From Pseudogracilibacillus sp037071985 (GTDB lineage Bacteria > Bacillota > Bacilli > Bacillales > Amphibacillaceae): a stretch of 64,000 nt of DNA. The notes beneath the pieces were generated by a model. The model was given only the letters and a program-made list of their open reading frames with translations, had not been told where the DNA came from and ran no database searches. How positions within the stretch are numbered: the stretch's first letter is position 1; each line of letters opens with the position of its first letter. The stretch lies in contig NZ_JAXHDF010000002.1 of assembly GCF_037071985.1 (NCBI RefSeq), positions 186,001 through 250,000 on the forward strand. Reading direction: 5' to 3'. This document shows, piece by piece, positions 7,572-16,858 of this stretch. Position numbers and translations under genes: made by a program.

Positions 7572-7817
7572 TTACTTTTTCTCTGGTTCTCTTTTATGTT
7601 TGTGTCCTTCAGGCACTAAATCAACTCCACCTGGATGAAACGGATGACATTTAGCTATTCGAACAATAGTTAAATAAGTCCCTTTGATCGCTCCAAATCG
7701 CTCATATGCTTGTAAACTATATTCTGAGCACGTTGGATAAAATCTACAAGATGGAGGAGTGAATGGACTAATCGCTTTTCGATAAAATTTTACCATCATA
7801 ATAAATAAATACTTCAC
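7572..7817 (-). CDS. yidD: YidD family membrane protein insertion factor
   Basis: The 81-residue protein carries the YidD signature: an amphipathic N-terminus (MMVKFYRKAISPFTPPSC), then CRFYPTCSEYSLQAYERFGA and CHPFHPGGVDLVP with the conserved cysteines. YidD acts with YidC/SpoIIIJ at the inner face of the membrane. The start is GTG at 7817, with GAAGG eight bases upstream. It is not next to yidC, rpmH or rnpA; it sits between plsY and yneR, downstream of plsY on the same strand but 180 bp away. Confidence 0.92.
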   Translation of the reverse strand: MKYLFIMMVKFYRKAISPFTPPSCRFYPTCSEYSLQAYERFGAIKGTYLTIVRIAKCHPFHPGGVDLVPEGHKHKREPEKK

Positions 7818-7999
7818 ATTAATGCCTTCTTTACTAATCCTTTTAATTTAACAGCTAAACTTATATTCAACTTAAAAAATACTTTCACATAGATATGATC
7901 TATAACAGTGGATCTTAAATTATATAAGATTTTAAAGTGTTATCCCTTATGTAAAAGTATACGTTACTAAAAGGTTTAAATTCAATGAAAAGAGCTTAG

Positions 8000-8611
8000 C
8001 TACATCCATGTTATTTTAGGCTCGGTTTTATTTTTAATTCTTTTAATATTATCTTTATGACGGTATAGTACAAAGATTGTTAAACTTAAGATCATTATAA
8101 ACAATAACCAATCATTTAGAAACAAAGTAATGATCGTTGCTACAACTCCCGTAACCATTGAAGCGAGTGAGACGTACTTAAATAAGTATAATGTCAAAAG
8201 AAATGTCGCTAAAATTGCAAGAAATAGTAGTGGATTGACCCCGAGAATAATACCGCCCGACGTAGCGACCGCCTTTCCACCTTTAAATTTTGCAAAAATA
8301 GGGTAAGTATGCCCAAGCACCGCAAAAATACCAACCAATAAACGTGATACTTCAACATCATAAAACAAGCCAACAAATAAAGGGACCAACGTTGCGATCG
8401 TACCTTTTAATATGTCAGCTAATGTAACGATAATACCTGCCTTTTTTCCAAGCACTCGGAAGGCATTAGTCGCACCCAGGTTTCCACTTCCGTGCTCTCG
8501 TACATCAATTTTATACCCAACTTTCCCCACTATTAATGCAAACGGAATAGAACCTAGTAAATAAGCAATTATTATGAAAATGATATAATCCACTAGCTGA
8601 CCTACTTTCAT
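8000..8611 (-). CDS. plsY: Glycerol-3-phosphate acyltransferase PlsY
   Basis: The 203-residue integral membrane enzyme has five predicted hydrophobic segments. It transfers acyl groups from acyl-phosphate to glycerol-3-phosphate, the first step of phospholipid synthesis. The three PlsY motifs are visible: YLLGSIPFALIVGK, GSGNLGATNAFRVLG and GHTYPIFAKFKGGKAVATSGG. The ATG at 8611 has only a weak AGAAAGAG site; an in-frame GTG seven codons in would also be compatible with the family N-terminus. It diverges from yneT, with the same neighbours as in B. subtilis. Confidence 0.95.
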   Translation of the reverse strand: MKVGQLVDYIIFIIIAYLLGSIPFALIVGKVGYKIDVREHGSGNLGATNAFRVLGKKAGIIVTLADILKGTIATLVPLFVGLFYDVEVSRLLVGIFAVLGHTYPIFAKFKGGKAVATSGGIILGVNPLLFLAILATFLLTLYLFKYVSLASMVTGVVATIITLFLNDWLLFIMILSLTIFVLYRHKDNIKRIKNKTEPKITWM

Positions 8612-8765
8612 TTATTTTTCTCTTTCTATTAGTTTATCATAAATGGTCATAAAACTATATGTTCAAATAGTAGAGAAAATGATAAATGTCTATACAACGT
8701 TTTCTCTACTTATGAAATTATGCTAAAATAAGACAAGACATGTTAATTAGGGGGAGTTAAATTTG

Positions 8766-9176
8766 ATGAGGCCAAATCCTTCAAATGAAGCAATTGCGAC
8801 GGTTTTGAATAATGCTAAAACAATAGCGGTAGTAGGTCTTTCAGATAATCCTGATCGAACTTCATATCAAATTTCTAAAGCAATGCAATTAGCAGGCTAT
8901 AAGATAATTCCTGTCAACCCAAAGGTAGACACAGTTTTAGGAGAAAAAGCGTATGCTTCTTTAAGTGAGATACCTGAAAAGATAGACATTATTAATGTAT
9001 TTAGACGTTCAGAGTATTTACCTGACATCGCTAAAGAAGCTATTACATTAGATTGTAACGTATTTTGGGCACAACAGGGTGTTCAGAATGACGAAGCATA
9101 TGATATGTTGAAAAATCATGGATATACTGTAATAATGGATCTATGTATTAAAGTAGCACAAGCTGTTTTAGTGTAG
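8766..9176 (+). CDS. yneT: YneT CoA-binding (Rossmann) domain protein
   Basis: The protein of about 136 residues is a single CoA-binding domain of the succinyl-CoA-synthetase-alpha type: TIAVVGLSDNPDRTSYQISKAMQLAGYKIIPVNP with the nucleotide-binding loop near residue 23, and later VFWAQQGVQNDEAYDML. The reaction is unknown. GGGGGAG lies nine bases before the ATG at 8766; a TTG one codon earlier is an alternative. A terminator follows, and the gene sits just upstream of parE as in B. subtilis. Confidence 0.9.
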   Translation: MRPNPSNEAIATVLNNAKTIAVVGLSDNPDRTSYQISKAMQLAGYKIIPVNPKVDTVLGEKAYASLSEIPEKIDIINVFRRSEYLPDIAKEAITLDCNVFWAQQGVQNDEAYDMLKNHGYTVIMDLCIKVAQAVLV

Positions 9177-9200
9177 TATTACATAGATTTACATGTATAA

Positions 9201-9227
9201 GGGATGACGTGAGAGTCATCTCTTTTT
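9201..9227 (+). terminator. Terminator after yneT
   Basis: GGGATGAC and GTCATCTC form a short stem with a GTGAGA loop, followed by TTTTT. It separates yneT from parE. Confidence 0.75.
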
Positions 9228-9345
9228 ATTCGTTTGTATGTATAAAGATAAAAGAGATTGATAAATAAGTGTTTATGCGTATAATATTTTTATACGAATA
9301 TATGAGCGTATGAAGCATTGTTTTTATAAAAGGAGTCGATGATCG

Positions 9346-11283
9346 TTGGTTGATACATCCATAAATTATACAGAAGAATCGATTCAAGTACTAGAAGGTC
9401 TTGAAGCCGTAAGAAAGAGACCAGCTATGTATATTGGGTCTACAGATAGTAAAGGATTACATCATTTAGCATATGAAATTATTGATAACGCCGTTGATGA
9501 GGCGCTTTCTGGCTATGGAAATGAAATTAAAGTAACTTTACATAAAGACGATAGCATAACCGTCAGTGACAATGGAAGAGGAATTCCCACTGGCATGCAT
9601 GAAACTGGTAAACCAACAACCGAAGTGATTTTCACGGTGTTACATGCAGGAGGAAAGTTTGGACAAGGAGGCTATAAAGCGAGTGGTGGTCTGCATGGAG
9701 TAGGTGCGGCAGTCGTCAATGCCTTATCAGAGTGGCTAGAAGTTACCACATTCCGAAATGGGGACACATATTACCAACACTTCAAAAATGGAGGTAAACC
9801 AACTGATACTTTAATACATCAAGGGAAAACAAAAAAGTCTGGAACCACTATACGTTTTAAACCAGATCCGACTATCTTCTCTGCAACTATTTTTAAATTT
9901 GATACTATATCAGAACGGTTAAGAGAGTCTGCCTTTCTTTTTCCTGGACTCAAAATAACTCTGCATGATGAGCGAGATAATGTGGAAGAAATATACAATT
10001 ATGAGGATGGCTTAATCTCTTTCATTCATTATTTGAATGAAGGTAAGGATGCTTTACATGAAGTAAAGTCTTTTAGTGGAAAGCAGAATGGAATTGAACT
10101 TGATTTTGCTTTTCAATTTAGTGATAGTTATGTAGAAAATATGCATTCTTTTGTTAACCATGTTCGTACAAAGGACGGGGGCACTCATGAAGTAGGTGCA
10201 CGAACTGCTATTACGAGAACATTTAATGATTATGCAAGAAGAAATGAATTTTTGAAAGATAAAGATAAGAATTTAGATGGTCATGATATAAGAGAAGGAC
10301 TGACTGCTGTCGTCTCCGTACGTGTTCCTGAAGAATTGCTCCAATTTGAAGGACAAACAAAAGGCAGACTCGGCACATCAGAAGTGAGATCTGTTGTAGA
10401 TTCGATTGTATCCGAAAAATTAACTTATTTTTTTGAGGAAAATCGAGACACTGCAAAAAAACTAATCGATAAAGCTTTAAAAGCAAAAGAAGCTAGAGAA
10501 GCTGCTCAAAAGGCAAGAGAAGAAGCACGTGGTGGCAAGAAAAGAAAACGGAAAGAAACATTACTAAGTGGAAAATTAACTCCTGCACAATCTAGAGATA
10601 CTTCAAAGAATGAATTGTTTTTGGTGGAAGGGGATTCTGCGGGTGGTTCTGCTAAACAGGGAAGAGATCGTGTCTTCCAGGCAATTCTTCCATTGAGAGG
10701 GAAAGTAATTAATACGGAAAAAGCGAAACTGGAAGATGTTATGAAAAACGAAGAAATATCAACCATTATTCATACAATTGGGGCCGGAGTAGGCGCTGAA
10801 TTTAATGTTGAAGATGCAAGATATGACAAAGTGATTATTATGACTGATGCTGATACGGATGGCGCTCACATACAAGTATTATTGCTCACATTTTTCTATC
10901 GTTATATGCGTCCTTTAATTGAAGCAGGCAAGGTATATATTGCACTGCCACCGCTTTATAAAATATCTAAAGGCAAAGGTAAAAAGGAGCAGGTTGTCTA
11001 TGCTTGGGAAGAGCATGAATTGGAACAAGCGATTAAGTCATTTAAAAATGGATATATGATACAACGTTATAAAGGTCTAGGTGAAATGAATGCAGATCAG
11101 CTATGGGAAACAACAATGAATCCTGAAACCAGAACATTAATTCGTGTAACAATGGATAATGTTGCCCAAGCTGAAAGAAGAGTGACTACATTAATGGGGG
11201 ATAAAGTATCCCCACGGAGAACTTGGATAGAAGAAAATGTACAATTTGGTCTGGAAGAAGAAGAAAATATTTTAGAAAAATAG
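9346..11283 (+). CDS. parE: DNA topoisomerase IV subunit B (ParE)
   Basis: This 645-residue ATPase subunit of topoisomerase IV decatenates chromosomes with ParC. The GHKL ATPase region shows DNAVDEALSG, DNGRGIPTG and GGLHGVGAAVVNALS. The TOPRIM domain shows EGDSAGGSAKQGRD and DADTDGAHI. The C-terminus has QRYKGLGEMNADQLWETTMNP. The start is TTG at 9346 with AGGAG ten bases upstream; an ATG seven bases earlier is out of frame and stops at once. parC begins 30 bp after the stop, so the two form an operon. I prefer ParE over GyrB because of this context. Confidence 0.97.
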   Translation: MVDTSINYTEESIQVLEGLEAVRKRPAMYIGSTDSKGLHHLAYEIIDNAVDEALSGYGNEIKVTLHKDDSITVSDNGRGIPTGMHETGKPTTEVIFTVLHAGGKFGQGGYKASGGLHGVGAAVVNALSEWLEVTTFRNGDTYYQHFKNGGKPTDTLIHQGKTKKSGTTIRFKPDPTIFSATIFKFDTISERLRESAFLFPGLKITLHDERDNVEEIYNYEDGLISFIHYLNEGKDALHEVKSFSGKQNGIELDFAFQFSDSYVENMHSFVNHVRTKDGGTHEVGARTAITRTFNDYARRNEFLKDKDKNLDGHDIREGLTAVVSVRVPEELLQFEGQTKGRLGTSEVRSVVDSIVSEKLTYFFEENRDTAKKLIDKALKAKEAREAAQKAREEARGGKKRKRKETLLSGKLTPAQSRDTSKNELFLVEGDSAGGSAKQGRDRVFQAILPLRGKVINTEKAKLEDVMKNEEISTIIHTIGAGVGAEFNVEDARYDKVIIMTDADTDGAHIQVLLLTFFYRYMRPLIEAGKVYIALPPLYKISKGKGKKEQVVYAWEEHELEQAIKSFKNGYMIQRYKGLGEMNADQLWETTMNPETRTLIRVTMDNVAQAERRVTTLMGDKVSPRRTWIEENVQFGLEEEENILEK

Positions 11284-11312
11284 ATGACCAATAGTAGTAA
11301 AGGAGAATTTTT

Positions 11313-13754
11313 ATGTCTCAAATGAAACAGTACGTCGATTTACCTTTAGAAGATGTAATCGGTGATCGATTCGGGAGATACAGTAAATATATCATTCAGG
11401 ACCGAGCGTTACCAGATGTTAGAGATGGGTTAAAACCTGTACAGCGCCGAATATTATTTGCAATGCATGAAGATAAAAATACACATGAAAATAACTTCCG
11501 TAAAGCTGCAAAAACAGTAGGAACTGTTATAGGTAACTATCATCCCCATGGTGACACATCTGTTTACGATGCGATGGTGCGACTTAGCCAAGATTGGAAA
11601 ATGCGTTATGAATTAGTAGAGATGCATGGAAATAATGGAAGTATAGACGGTGATCCACCAGCGGCGATGCGTTATACAGAAGCAAGACTTGCTAAAATTA
11701 CAACGGAATTATTAAGTGATATTGAAAAAAACACAGTTGATTTCATTCCAAACTTTGATGATACAAATAAGGAACCACTAGTCTTTCCTTCAAAATTACC
11801 AAATTTATTAATTAATGGATCAACTGGAATTTCGGCTGGTTATGCCACAAATATTCCACCACATAATATCGAAGAAGTGATTGATGCAGTCATATTAAAA
11901 ATTGATAAACCAAATGCTACACTCGATGATTTGATGACAAAGATAAAAGGACCTGATTTTCCTACAGGCGGGATCGTTCAAGGAATTGATGGAATAAAGC
12001 AAGCATTTAAAACGGGAAAAGGACGAGTTGTTGTCAGAGGCAAAGCAACGATCGAAAAAATGAGAGGTAATCGTGAGCAAATCGTTATTGAAGAAATTCC
12101 TTTTGATGTAAATAAAGCTAATTTAGTTCGAAAAATTGACGAATTAAATGCGGAAAAAAGAGTAGAGGGTATAGCAGAAGTTAGAGATGAAACGGATCGT
12201 ACTGGTTTACGAATCGTCATTGATTTAAAAAAAGATGCTGATGGTGAAGGAATTTTAAACTTTTTATATAAAAATACAGAACTACAAACAGTTTTTCATT
12301 ACAATATGGTTGCCATTCAGGACAAAACACCAAAACTCCTTTCTCTTTCTGAGATTTTAGATGCCTATATTAAGCACCAAATCGATGTAGTAACACGACA
12401 AACTAAATTTGATTTGCATAAAGCGAAAGATAGAGTTCATATTGTTGATGGACTCATTAAAGCAATTTCTATATTGGATGAGTTAATTCAAACAATACGA
12501 GAGTCTAAAAATAAGGCGGATGCAAAAAATAATATCATCGAAAAATATAACTTTTCAGACTCTCAAGCCGAAGCAATATTGAGCTTACAGTTATATCGCT
12601 TAACGAATACTGATATCACCCTACTTAGTCAGGAAAAAGAGGAATTAGAAGAGAAAATTAACATATTTACAGAAATCTTAAATAATCCTCAAGTATTGCT
12701 TAATACGATTAAGAAAGATTTACGGAGAATTAAACGTACTTATGGTGATAAGCGAATTACTGCAATTGAGGCGGAAATTGAAGAAATAAAAATTAATATT
12801 GAAGTAACTGTGCCAAGTGAAACTGTATTAGTATCAGTTACAAAAGAAGGTTATATTAAACGTACTAGTTTGAGGTCATTTGCCGCTTCCAATAAAGAAG
12901 ACTTGACTATAAAATCTACTGATCATCTTGTCAGTCTCATTGAAGTTGATACAACCGATCAACTCTTACTATTCACAAACACAGGAAAATACATCTGTAT
13001 CCCTGTTCATGAATTACCCGATATCCGATGGAAGGATACGGGAATACACTTGTCCAATGTGACGACCTTTGATTCTAAAGAAACAATCGTCCAAAGTATT
13101 CCTGTTAGAAACTATACAAAGAATTCGTTTTTAGTATTTGTTACTAAACAAGGAATGATAAAAAAGACAGAGCAAGATTTGTATCAATCAACTAGATATT
13201 CTCGAAGTTTGATTGCTCTAAACTTACGTAAAAATGATGAAGTAGTAAATGTATTTGAAACAAATGGAAATCAGGATATATTTATCGCAACAAACCGAGG
13301 GTACGGTCTATGGTTCAGTGAATCAGAAATATCACCAGTTGGACAAAGAGCTTTAGGTGTGATTGCCATTCAGTTAAAAGATGACGATTATGTTATTAAC
13401 GGACAAGTAATTAATCCGCAAGAATATACGGATTTATTTGTTGTAACCCAGCGTGGAGCATGTAAACGAATGAAATTATCCGCTTTTGAAAAAACGAGTA
13501 GGGCACGACGAGGAATGATGATGTTAAGAGAATTAAAAGCTAAACCACATCGAATTATTGGATTTTTCTCTGTTGGTGAAGATGATCAAATTACTCTAGT
13601 GACCGATAAAGAGAATAAGATAAAAGTTGCCCCTTACGGTTTGCCAATTAGTGATCGTAATAGCAATGGTTCTTTTATCATTGATTCTGATGTCGAAGGA
13701 AATGTTGAGTATTCGATAAGAGAAGCGGAACATGAAAAACCTTTTGATGTATAA
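11313..13754 (+). CDS. parC: DNA topoisomerase IV subunit A (ParC)
   Basis: The 813-residue subunit cleaves and rejoins DNA. The catalytic tyrosine is Tyr121 in AAMRYTEARL. The quinolone-resistance region reads YHPHGDTSVYDAMVRL, with serine at 83. The C-terminal third is the beta-pinwheel DNA-binding domain, with repeats such as KEGYIKRTSLR, KQGMIKKTEQ and RGACKRMKLSAF. AAAGGAG precedes the ATG. It forms an operon with parE and ends in an unusually elaborate hairpin terminator. Confidence 0.97.
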   Translation: MSQMKQYVDLPLEDVIGDRFGRYSKYIIQDRALPDVRDGLKPVQRRILFAMHEDKNTHENNFRKAAKTVGTVIGNYHPHGDTSVYDAMVRLSQDWKMRYELVEMHGNNGSIDGDPPAAMRYTEARLAKITTELLSDIEKNTVDFIPNFDDTNKEPLVFPSKLPNLLINGSTGISAGYATNIPPHNIEEVIDAVILKIDKPNATLDDLMTKIKGPDFPTGGIVQGIDGIKQAFKTGKGRVVVRGKATIEKMRGNREQIVIEEIPFDVNKANLVRKIDELNAEKRVEGIAEVRDETDRTGLRIVIDLKKDADGEGILNFLYKNTELQTVFHYNMVAIQDKTPKLLSLSEILDAYIKHQIDVVTRQTKFDLHKAKDRVHIVDGLIKAISILDELIQTIRESKNKADAKNNIIEKYNFSDSQAEAILSLQLYRLTNTDITLLSQEKEELEEKINIFTEILNNPQVLLNTIKKDLRRIKRTYGDKRITAIEAEIEEIKINIEVTVPSETVLVSVTKEGYIKRTSLRSFAASNKEDLTIKSTDHLVSLIEVDTTDQLLLFTNTGKYICIPVHELPDIRWKDTGIHLSNVTTFDSKETIVQSIPVRNYTKNSFLVFVTKQGMIKKTEQDLYQSTRYSRSLIALNLRKNDEVVNVFETNGNQDIFIATNRGYGLWFSESEISPVGQRALGVIAIQLKDDDYVINGQVINPQEYTDLFVVTQRGACKRMKLSAFEKTSRARRGMMMLRELKAKPHRIIGFFSVGEDDQITLVTDKENKIKVAPYGLPISDRNSNGSFIIDSDVEGNVEYSIREAEHEKPFDV

Positions 13755-13763
13755 ATTTATATA

Positions 13764-13862
13764 AAAGAAGCCTAATTATTAAAGTCTCTGAAAACCTCCA
13801 GTTAGACCAAAGATCTAATAGGTATTTTCCAGTTATAAAGACTTATATAGGCTTCTTTTTTT
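13764..13862 (+). terminator. Long nested hairpin terminator after parC
   Basis: AAGAAGCCTA (13766-13775) pairs with TAGGCTTCTT (13848-13857), followed by T residues. Inside lie further pairings: AAGTCT with AGACTT, CTGAAAACC with GGTATTTTCCAG, and TTAGA with TCTAA. This makes a branched structure of almost 100 nt, far larger than a normal terminator. Confidence 0.8.
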
Positions 13863-13984
13863 AATTCGTCGTTAAGTTTTATTCCACTTGATTATATGCT
13901 ATTGAATATGTCGATCATGCTAACGTTATTTATTGGTCAGGCTTACTCCAAGTGACAAGAAGATTAAAAAGTAATATAATTTCA

Positions 13985-14024
13985 TTGATAGGCTATATAA
14001 CATAGGTAACATTTTAAAAATGTT
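13985..14024 (+). promoter_or_regulatory. Promoter of acyl-CoA operon with overlapping operator-like palindrome
   Basis: TTGATA (13985-13990), a 16-bp spacer and TAACAT (14007-14012) form a plausible sigma-A promoter. A perfect 8-bp inverted repeat, AACATTTT and AAAATGTT around one base (14008-14024), overlaps the -10 box and could bind a repressor. Confidence 0.5.
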
Positions 14025-14049
14025 AAAAATGATATACAGGAGGAAAAAG

Positions 14050-15192
14050 ATGAACTTCGAATTTACTAAAGAGCAAGAGATGATTCGGAAAATGGTAAGA
14101 GATTTTTCAGAAAACGTAATCAAACCTCGTGCAATTGAAATTGATAAAGAAGCAAAATTTCCGGAAGACATTTTTAAACAAATGGGTGAATTAGGTCTCA
14201 TGGGTATTCCTTTTCCCGAAGAGTATGGGGGAGCTGGGGGAGATACGGTTTCTTATGCTCTTGCAGCGGAGGAGATTGCTAGAGTATGTGGTAGTACAGG
14301 TCTAAGTTATGCTGCGGCAGTTTCACTCGGTGCAAGCCCGCTTTATATGTTTGGTACAGAGGAGCAGAAGCAACAGTACTTAGTTCCGTTAGCATCTGGA
14401 AAAGCACTTGGATCTTTTGGGTTAACTGAACCTAATGCTGGTTCCGACGCAGGTGGCACTAAAACAACTGCAGTTGAGGATGAAGACGATTTCATTATTA
14501 ATGGCGAAAAATGCTTTATTACAAATGCTAGTTTTGCCGAAACGTTAATCATCACTGCTGTCACAGGTAAAAATGATAAAGGTAGAAATATCATCTCAGC
14601 GATTATTGTTCCTACAAATGCAGAGGGCGTAACGATTACTAGCAATTATGATAAAATGGGTGTACGTGGTTCCGATACTGCAGAAATAGTGCTTGATAAT
14701 GTTCGGGTTCCAAAAACAAATCTATTAGGTGATCCTCAGGCTGGTTTCAAACAATTTCTCACGACATTAGATGGGGGCAGAATTTCTATCGGTGCATTGG
14801 GAGTTGGAATAGCCCAAGCTTCTTTAGATAAAGCACTAAGTTATGCAAAGGAGAGAACTCAATTTGGTAAGCCGATCTCCTCTTTTCAAGCAATTCAATT
14901 TAAATTAGCCGATATGGCAATGGAAGTAGAGTTAGCTCGAAATATGGTAATAAAAGCAGCCTGGTTAAAAGATAATAACAAATCCTATTCAAAAGAAGCC
15001 GCCTACGCTAAACTGTTCGCAACGGAAACGGCTGTGCGTGCAGCAGATCAAGCGATACAAATACATGGAGGTTATGGTTATATGCGTGAATATGAAGTAG
15101 AGAGATATTTACGTGATGCCAAATTACTTGTTATTGGTGAAGGTACTTCTGAGATTCAACGAGTTGTTATAGCAAGGCAACTTGGTTGCTAG
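14050..15192 (+). CDS. yngJ: Acyl-CoA dehydrogenase (YngJ-like, short/branched chain)
   Basis: This 380-residue FAD flavoprotein introduces a 2,3 double bond in acyl-CoA. Family signatures are GSFGLTEPNAGSDAGG (FAD/substrate), SFQAIQFKLADMAMEVELAR and the C-terminal IHGGYGYMREYEVERYLRDAK. AGGAGG precedes the ATG at 14050. It heads a five-gene set with a carboxylase and a hydratase, so isovaleryl-CoA is the likely substrate (leucine breakdown). Butyryl- or methylbutyryl-CoA cannot be excluded. The gene order resembles B. subtilis yngJ-yngI-yngH-yngHB-yngG-yngF-yngE, but yngI and yngG are absent. Confidence 0.9.
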   Translation: MNFEFTKEQEMIRKMVRDFSENVIKPRAIEIDKEAKFPEDIFKQMGELGLMGIPFPEEYGGAGGDTVSYALAAEEIARVCGSTGLSYAAAVSLGASPLYMFGTEEQKQQYLVPLASGKALGSFGLTEPNAGSDAGGTKTTAVEDEDDFIINGEKCFITNASFAETLIITAVTGKNDKGRNIISAIIVPTNAEGVTITSNYDKMGVRGSDTAEIVLDNVRVPKTNLLGDPQAGFKQFLTTLDGGRISIGALGVGIAQASLDKALSYAKERTQFGKPISSFQAIQFKLADMAMEVELARNMVIKAAWLKDNNKSYSKEAAYAKLFATETAVRAADQAIQIHGGYGYMREYEVERYLRDAKLLVIGEGTSEIQRVVIARQLGC

Positions 15193-15270
15193 GAAATGAT
15201 ATTTGATCATTTAATTGATGTTGAACGCGCTTACACAAATTGTTTTTCCGTGTAGAGAGGAGAGTGTGCA

Positions 15271-16605
15271 GTGATTAACAAAATACTGATTGCCAATCGG
15301 GGAGAAATTGCTAGTCGAATTATTCGTACATGTAAAAAGATGAATATAAATACGGTCGCCGTTTTCTCTGAAGCTGATGAATATGCTCCATATGTAAAGC
15401 TTTCGGATGAAAATTATTTATTGGGCGCTTCCCAAGTAAATGAGAGCTACTTAAATATTGATAAAATTATTCAAATAGCAAAAAAGGCTAATGTATGTGC
15501 AATACATCCCGGATATGGTTTTATGAGTGAAAATAGTCAGTTTGCTGCGAAGTGTAAACAAGAAGACATTATTTTTATTGGTCCCGATACAGATATTTTA
15601 AGTAAAATGGGAGATAAAATTATCGCAAGAAAATTAATGAGTAAATTTGGTGTACCTGTAATTCCTGGAATGGATGAGGCAGTAGCTGATGTTGAATCTG
15701 CAATAGAAGCTGCAAATCAAATTGGATTTCCTGTAATGTTAAAAGCATCCGCCGGCGGTGGTGGAGTAGGAATGCAAGTTGTTAATAATGAGTCAGAATT
15801 AGAAACTGCCTTTGAAAATAACTCTAAACGTGCAGCTACTTTTTTTGGTGATGGCTCTATGTTTATTGAAAAGTTATTAGAAAATGCGAGACATGTTGAG
15901 GTACAAGTTTTAGCAGATGAATTTGGAAACGCCATCCATTTGTTTGATAGAGAATGTTCTATCCAAAGAAGAAATCAAAAAGTAATCGAAGAAGCGCCTG
16001 CCATCTTTTTATCTGAACAAGTAAGAGAAGAAATGGGAGAGGTTTCTGTTAATGCGGTAAAGCAGCTTGGATATACAAATGCAGGTACAATCGAATATTT
16101 AGTTGATGAACAAGAGAACTTCTATTTTTTGGAAATGAATACAAGAATTCAAGTAGAACATCCAATTACTGAAGAAATTACAGGGATTGATTTAGTCGAA
16201 CAACAAATCAACATTGCCAGCGGTAAAAAATTAGATGTTACTCAAAGCGAGATTAAGAAGACAGGACATTCAATCGAAGCTAGGATTTATGCAGAAGATC
16301 CTAAGACATTTTTTCCTTCACCTGGAAAAATTGTTGTTTATGAAGAGCCTGTAAATGACTATATTAGAATCGAATCTTCAGTTAAAAAGGATAGTAATGT
16401 AACTCCTTTTTATGATCCTATGATCAGTAAATTGATAGTCTACGGACGTTCAAGAGAAGAAGCAATTTCCCGCTTGAAAGAAGCATTATTAAATTATAGA
16501 ATTGAAGGTATTAAGACAAATATCCCTATGCTACTAGAAGTAATAAACCATGAACAATTTATAGTAGGTAATACACCGACTAGTTTTGTTAAACAATATT
16601 TTTAA
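15271..16605 (+). CDS. yngH: Biotin carboxylase subunit of acyl-CoA carboxylase (YngH-like)
   Basis: The 444-residue ATP-grasp enzyme carboxylates biotin. It has the N-terminal KILIANRGEIASRIIRTCKK, the ATP-binding glycine loop KASAGGGGVGMQV, a HVEVQVLADEFGN region, and the catalytic EMNTRIQVEHPITEEITG. The length is that of a stand-alone AccC-type subunit. The start is GTG at 15271 with AGAGAGGAGAG upstream. It works with the biotin carrier (16627) and the carboxyltransferase (17657) as a methylcrotonyl-, propionyl- or related acyl-CoA carboxylase. Context favours methylcrotonyl-CoA. Confidence 0.93.
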   Translation: MINKILIANRGEIASRIIRTCKKMNINTVAVFSEADEYAPYVKLSDENYLLGASQVNESYLNIDKIIQIAKKANVCAIHPGYGFMSENSQFAAKCKQEDIIFIGPDTDILSKMGDKIIARKLMSKFGVPVIPGMDEAVADVESAIEAANQIGFPVMLKASAGGGGVGMQVVNNESELETAFENNSKRAATFFGDGSMFIEKLLENARHVEVQVLADEFGNAIHLFDRECSIQRRNQKVIEEAPAIFLSEQVREEMGEVSVNAVKQLGYTNAGTIEYLVDEQENFYFLEMNTRIQVEHPITEEITGIDLVEQQINIASGKKLDVTQSEIKKTGHSIEARIYAEDPKTFFPSPGKIVVYEEPVNDYIRIESSVKKDSNVTPFYDPMISKLIVYGRSREEAISRLKEALLNYRIEGIKTNIPMLLEVINHEQFIVGNTPTSFVKQYF

Positions 16606-16626
16606 TGAACAAATTGGAGGAGAGCT

Positions 16627-16842
16627 ATGATGACAGAAGTAAAGGCAAGTATGGCAGGAAACATGTGGAAAATTGTTGTAAAAGAAGGAGATACAGTTGA
16701 CGCAGGTCAAGATGTTGCAATTCTTGAATCAATGAAAATGGAAATTCCAATCGCAACAGAAGAGGCAGGAACAGTGAAAGAAATTAAAGTTAATGAAGGA
16801 GATTTTATTAACGAAGGAGATGTAATTGCTATTATCGAATAA
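16627..16842 (+). CDS. yngHB: Biotin carrier protein of acyl-CoA carboxylase (YngHB-like)
   Basis: The 71-residue protein is a minimal biotinyl domain. The biotinylation lysine lies in ESMKMEIPI near residue 38, and the hammerhead partner sequence is GTVKEIKVNEGDFINEGDVIAII. GGAGGAG precedes the ATG pair at 16627/16630. It carries carboxybiotin between the biotin carboxylase upstream and the carboxyltransferase downstream. Very small separate carriers of this kind are known from the B. subtilis yng operon. Confidence 0.93.
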   Translation: MMTEVKASMAGNMWKIVVKEGDTVDAGQDVAILESMKMEIPIATEEAGTVKEIKVNEGDFINEGDVIAIIE

Positions 16843-16858
16843 TGATGGGAGGAATAAG

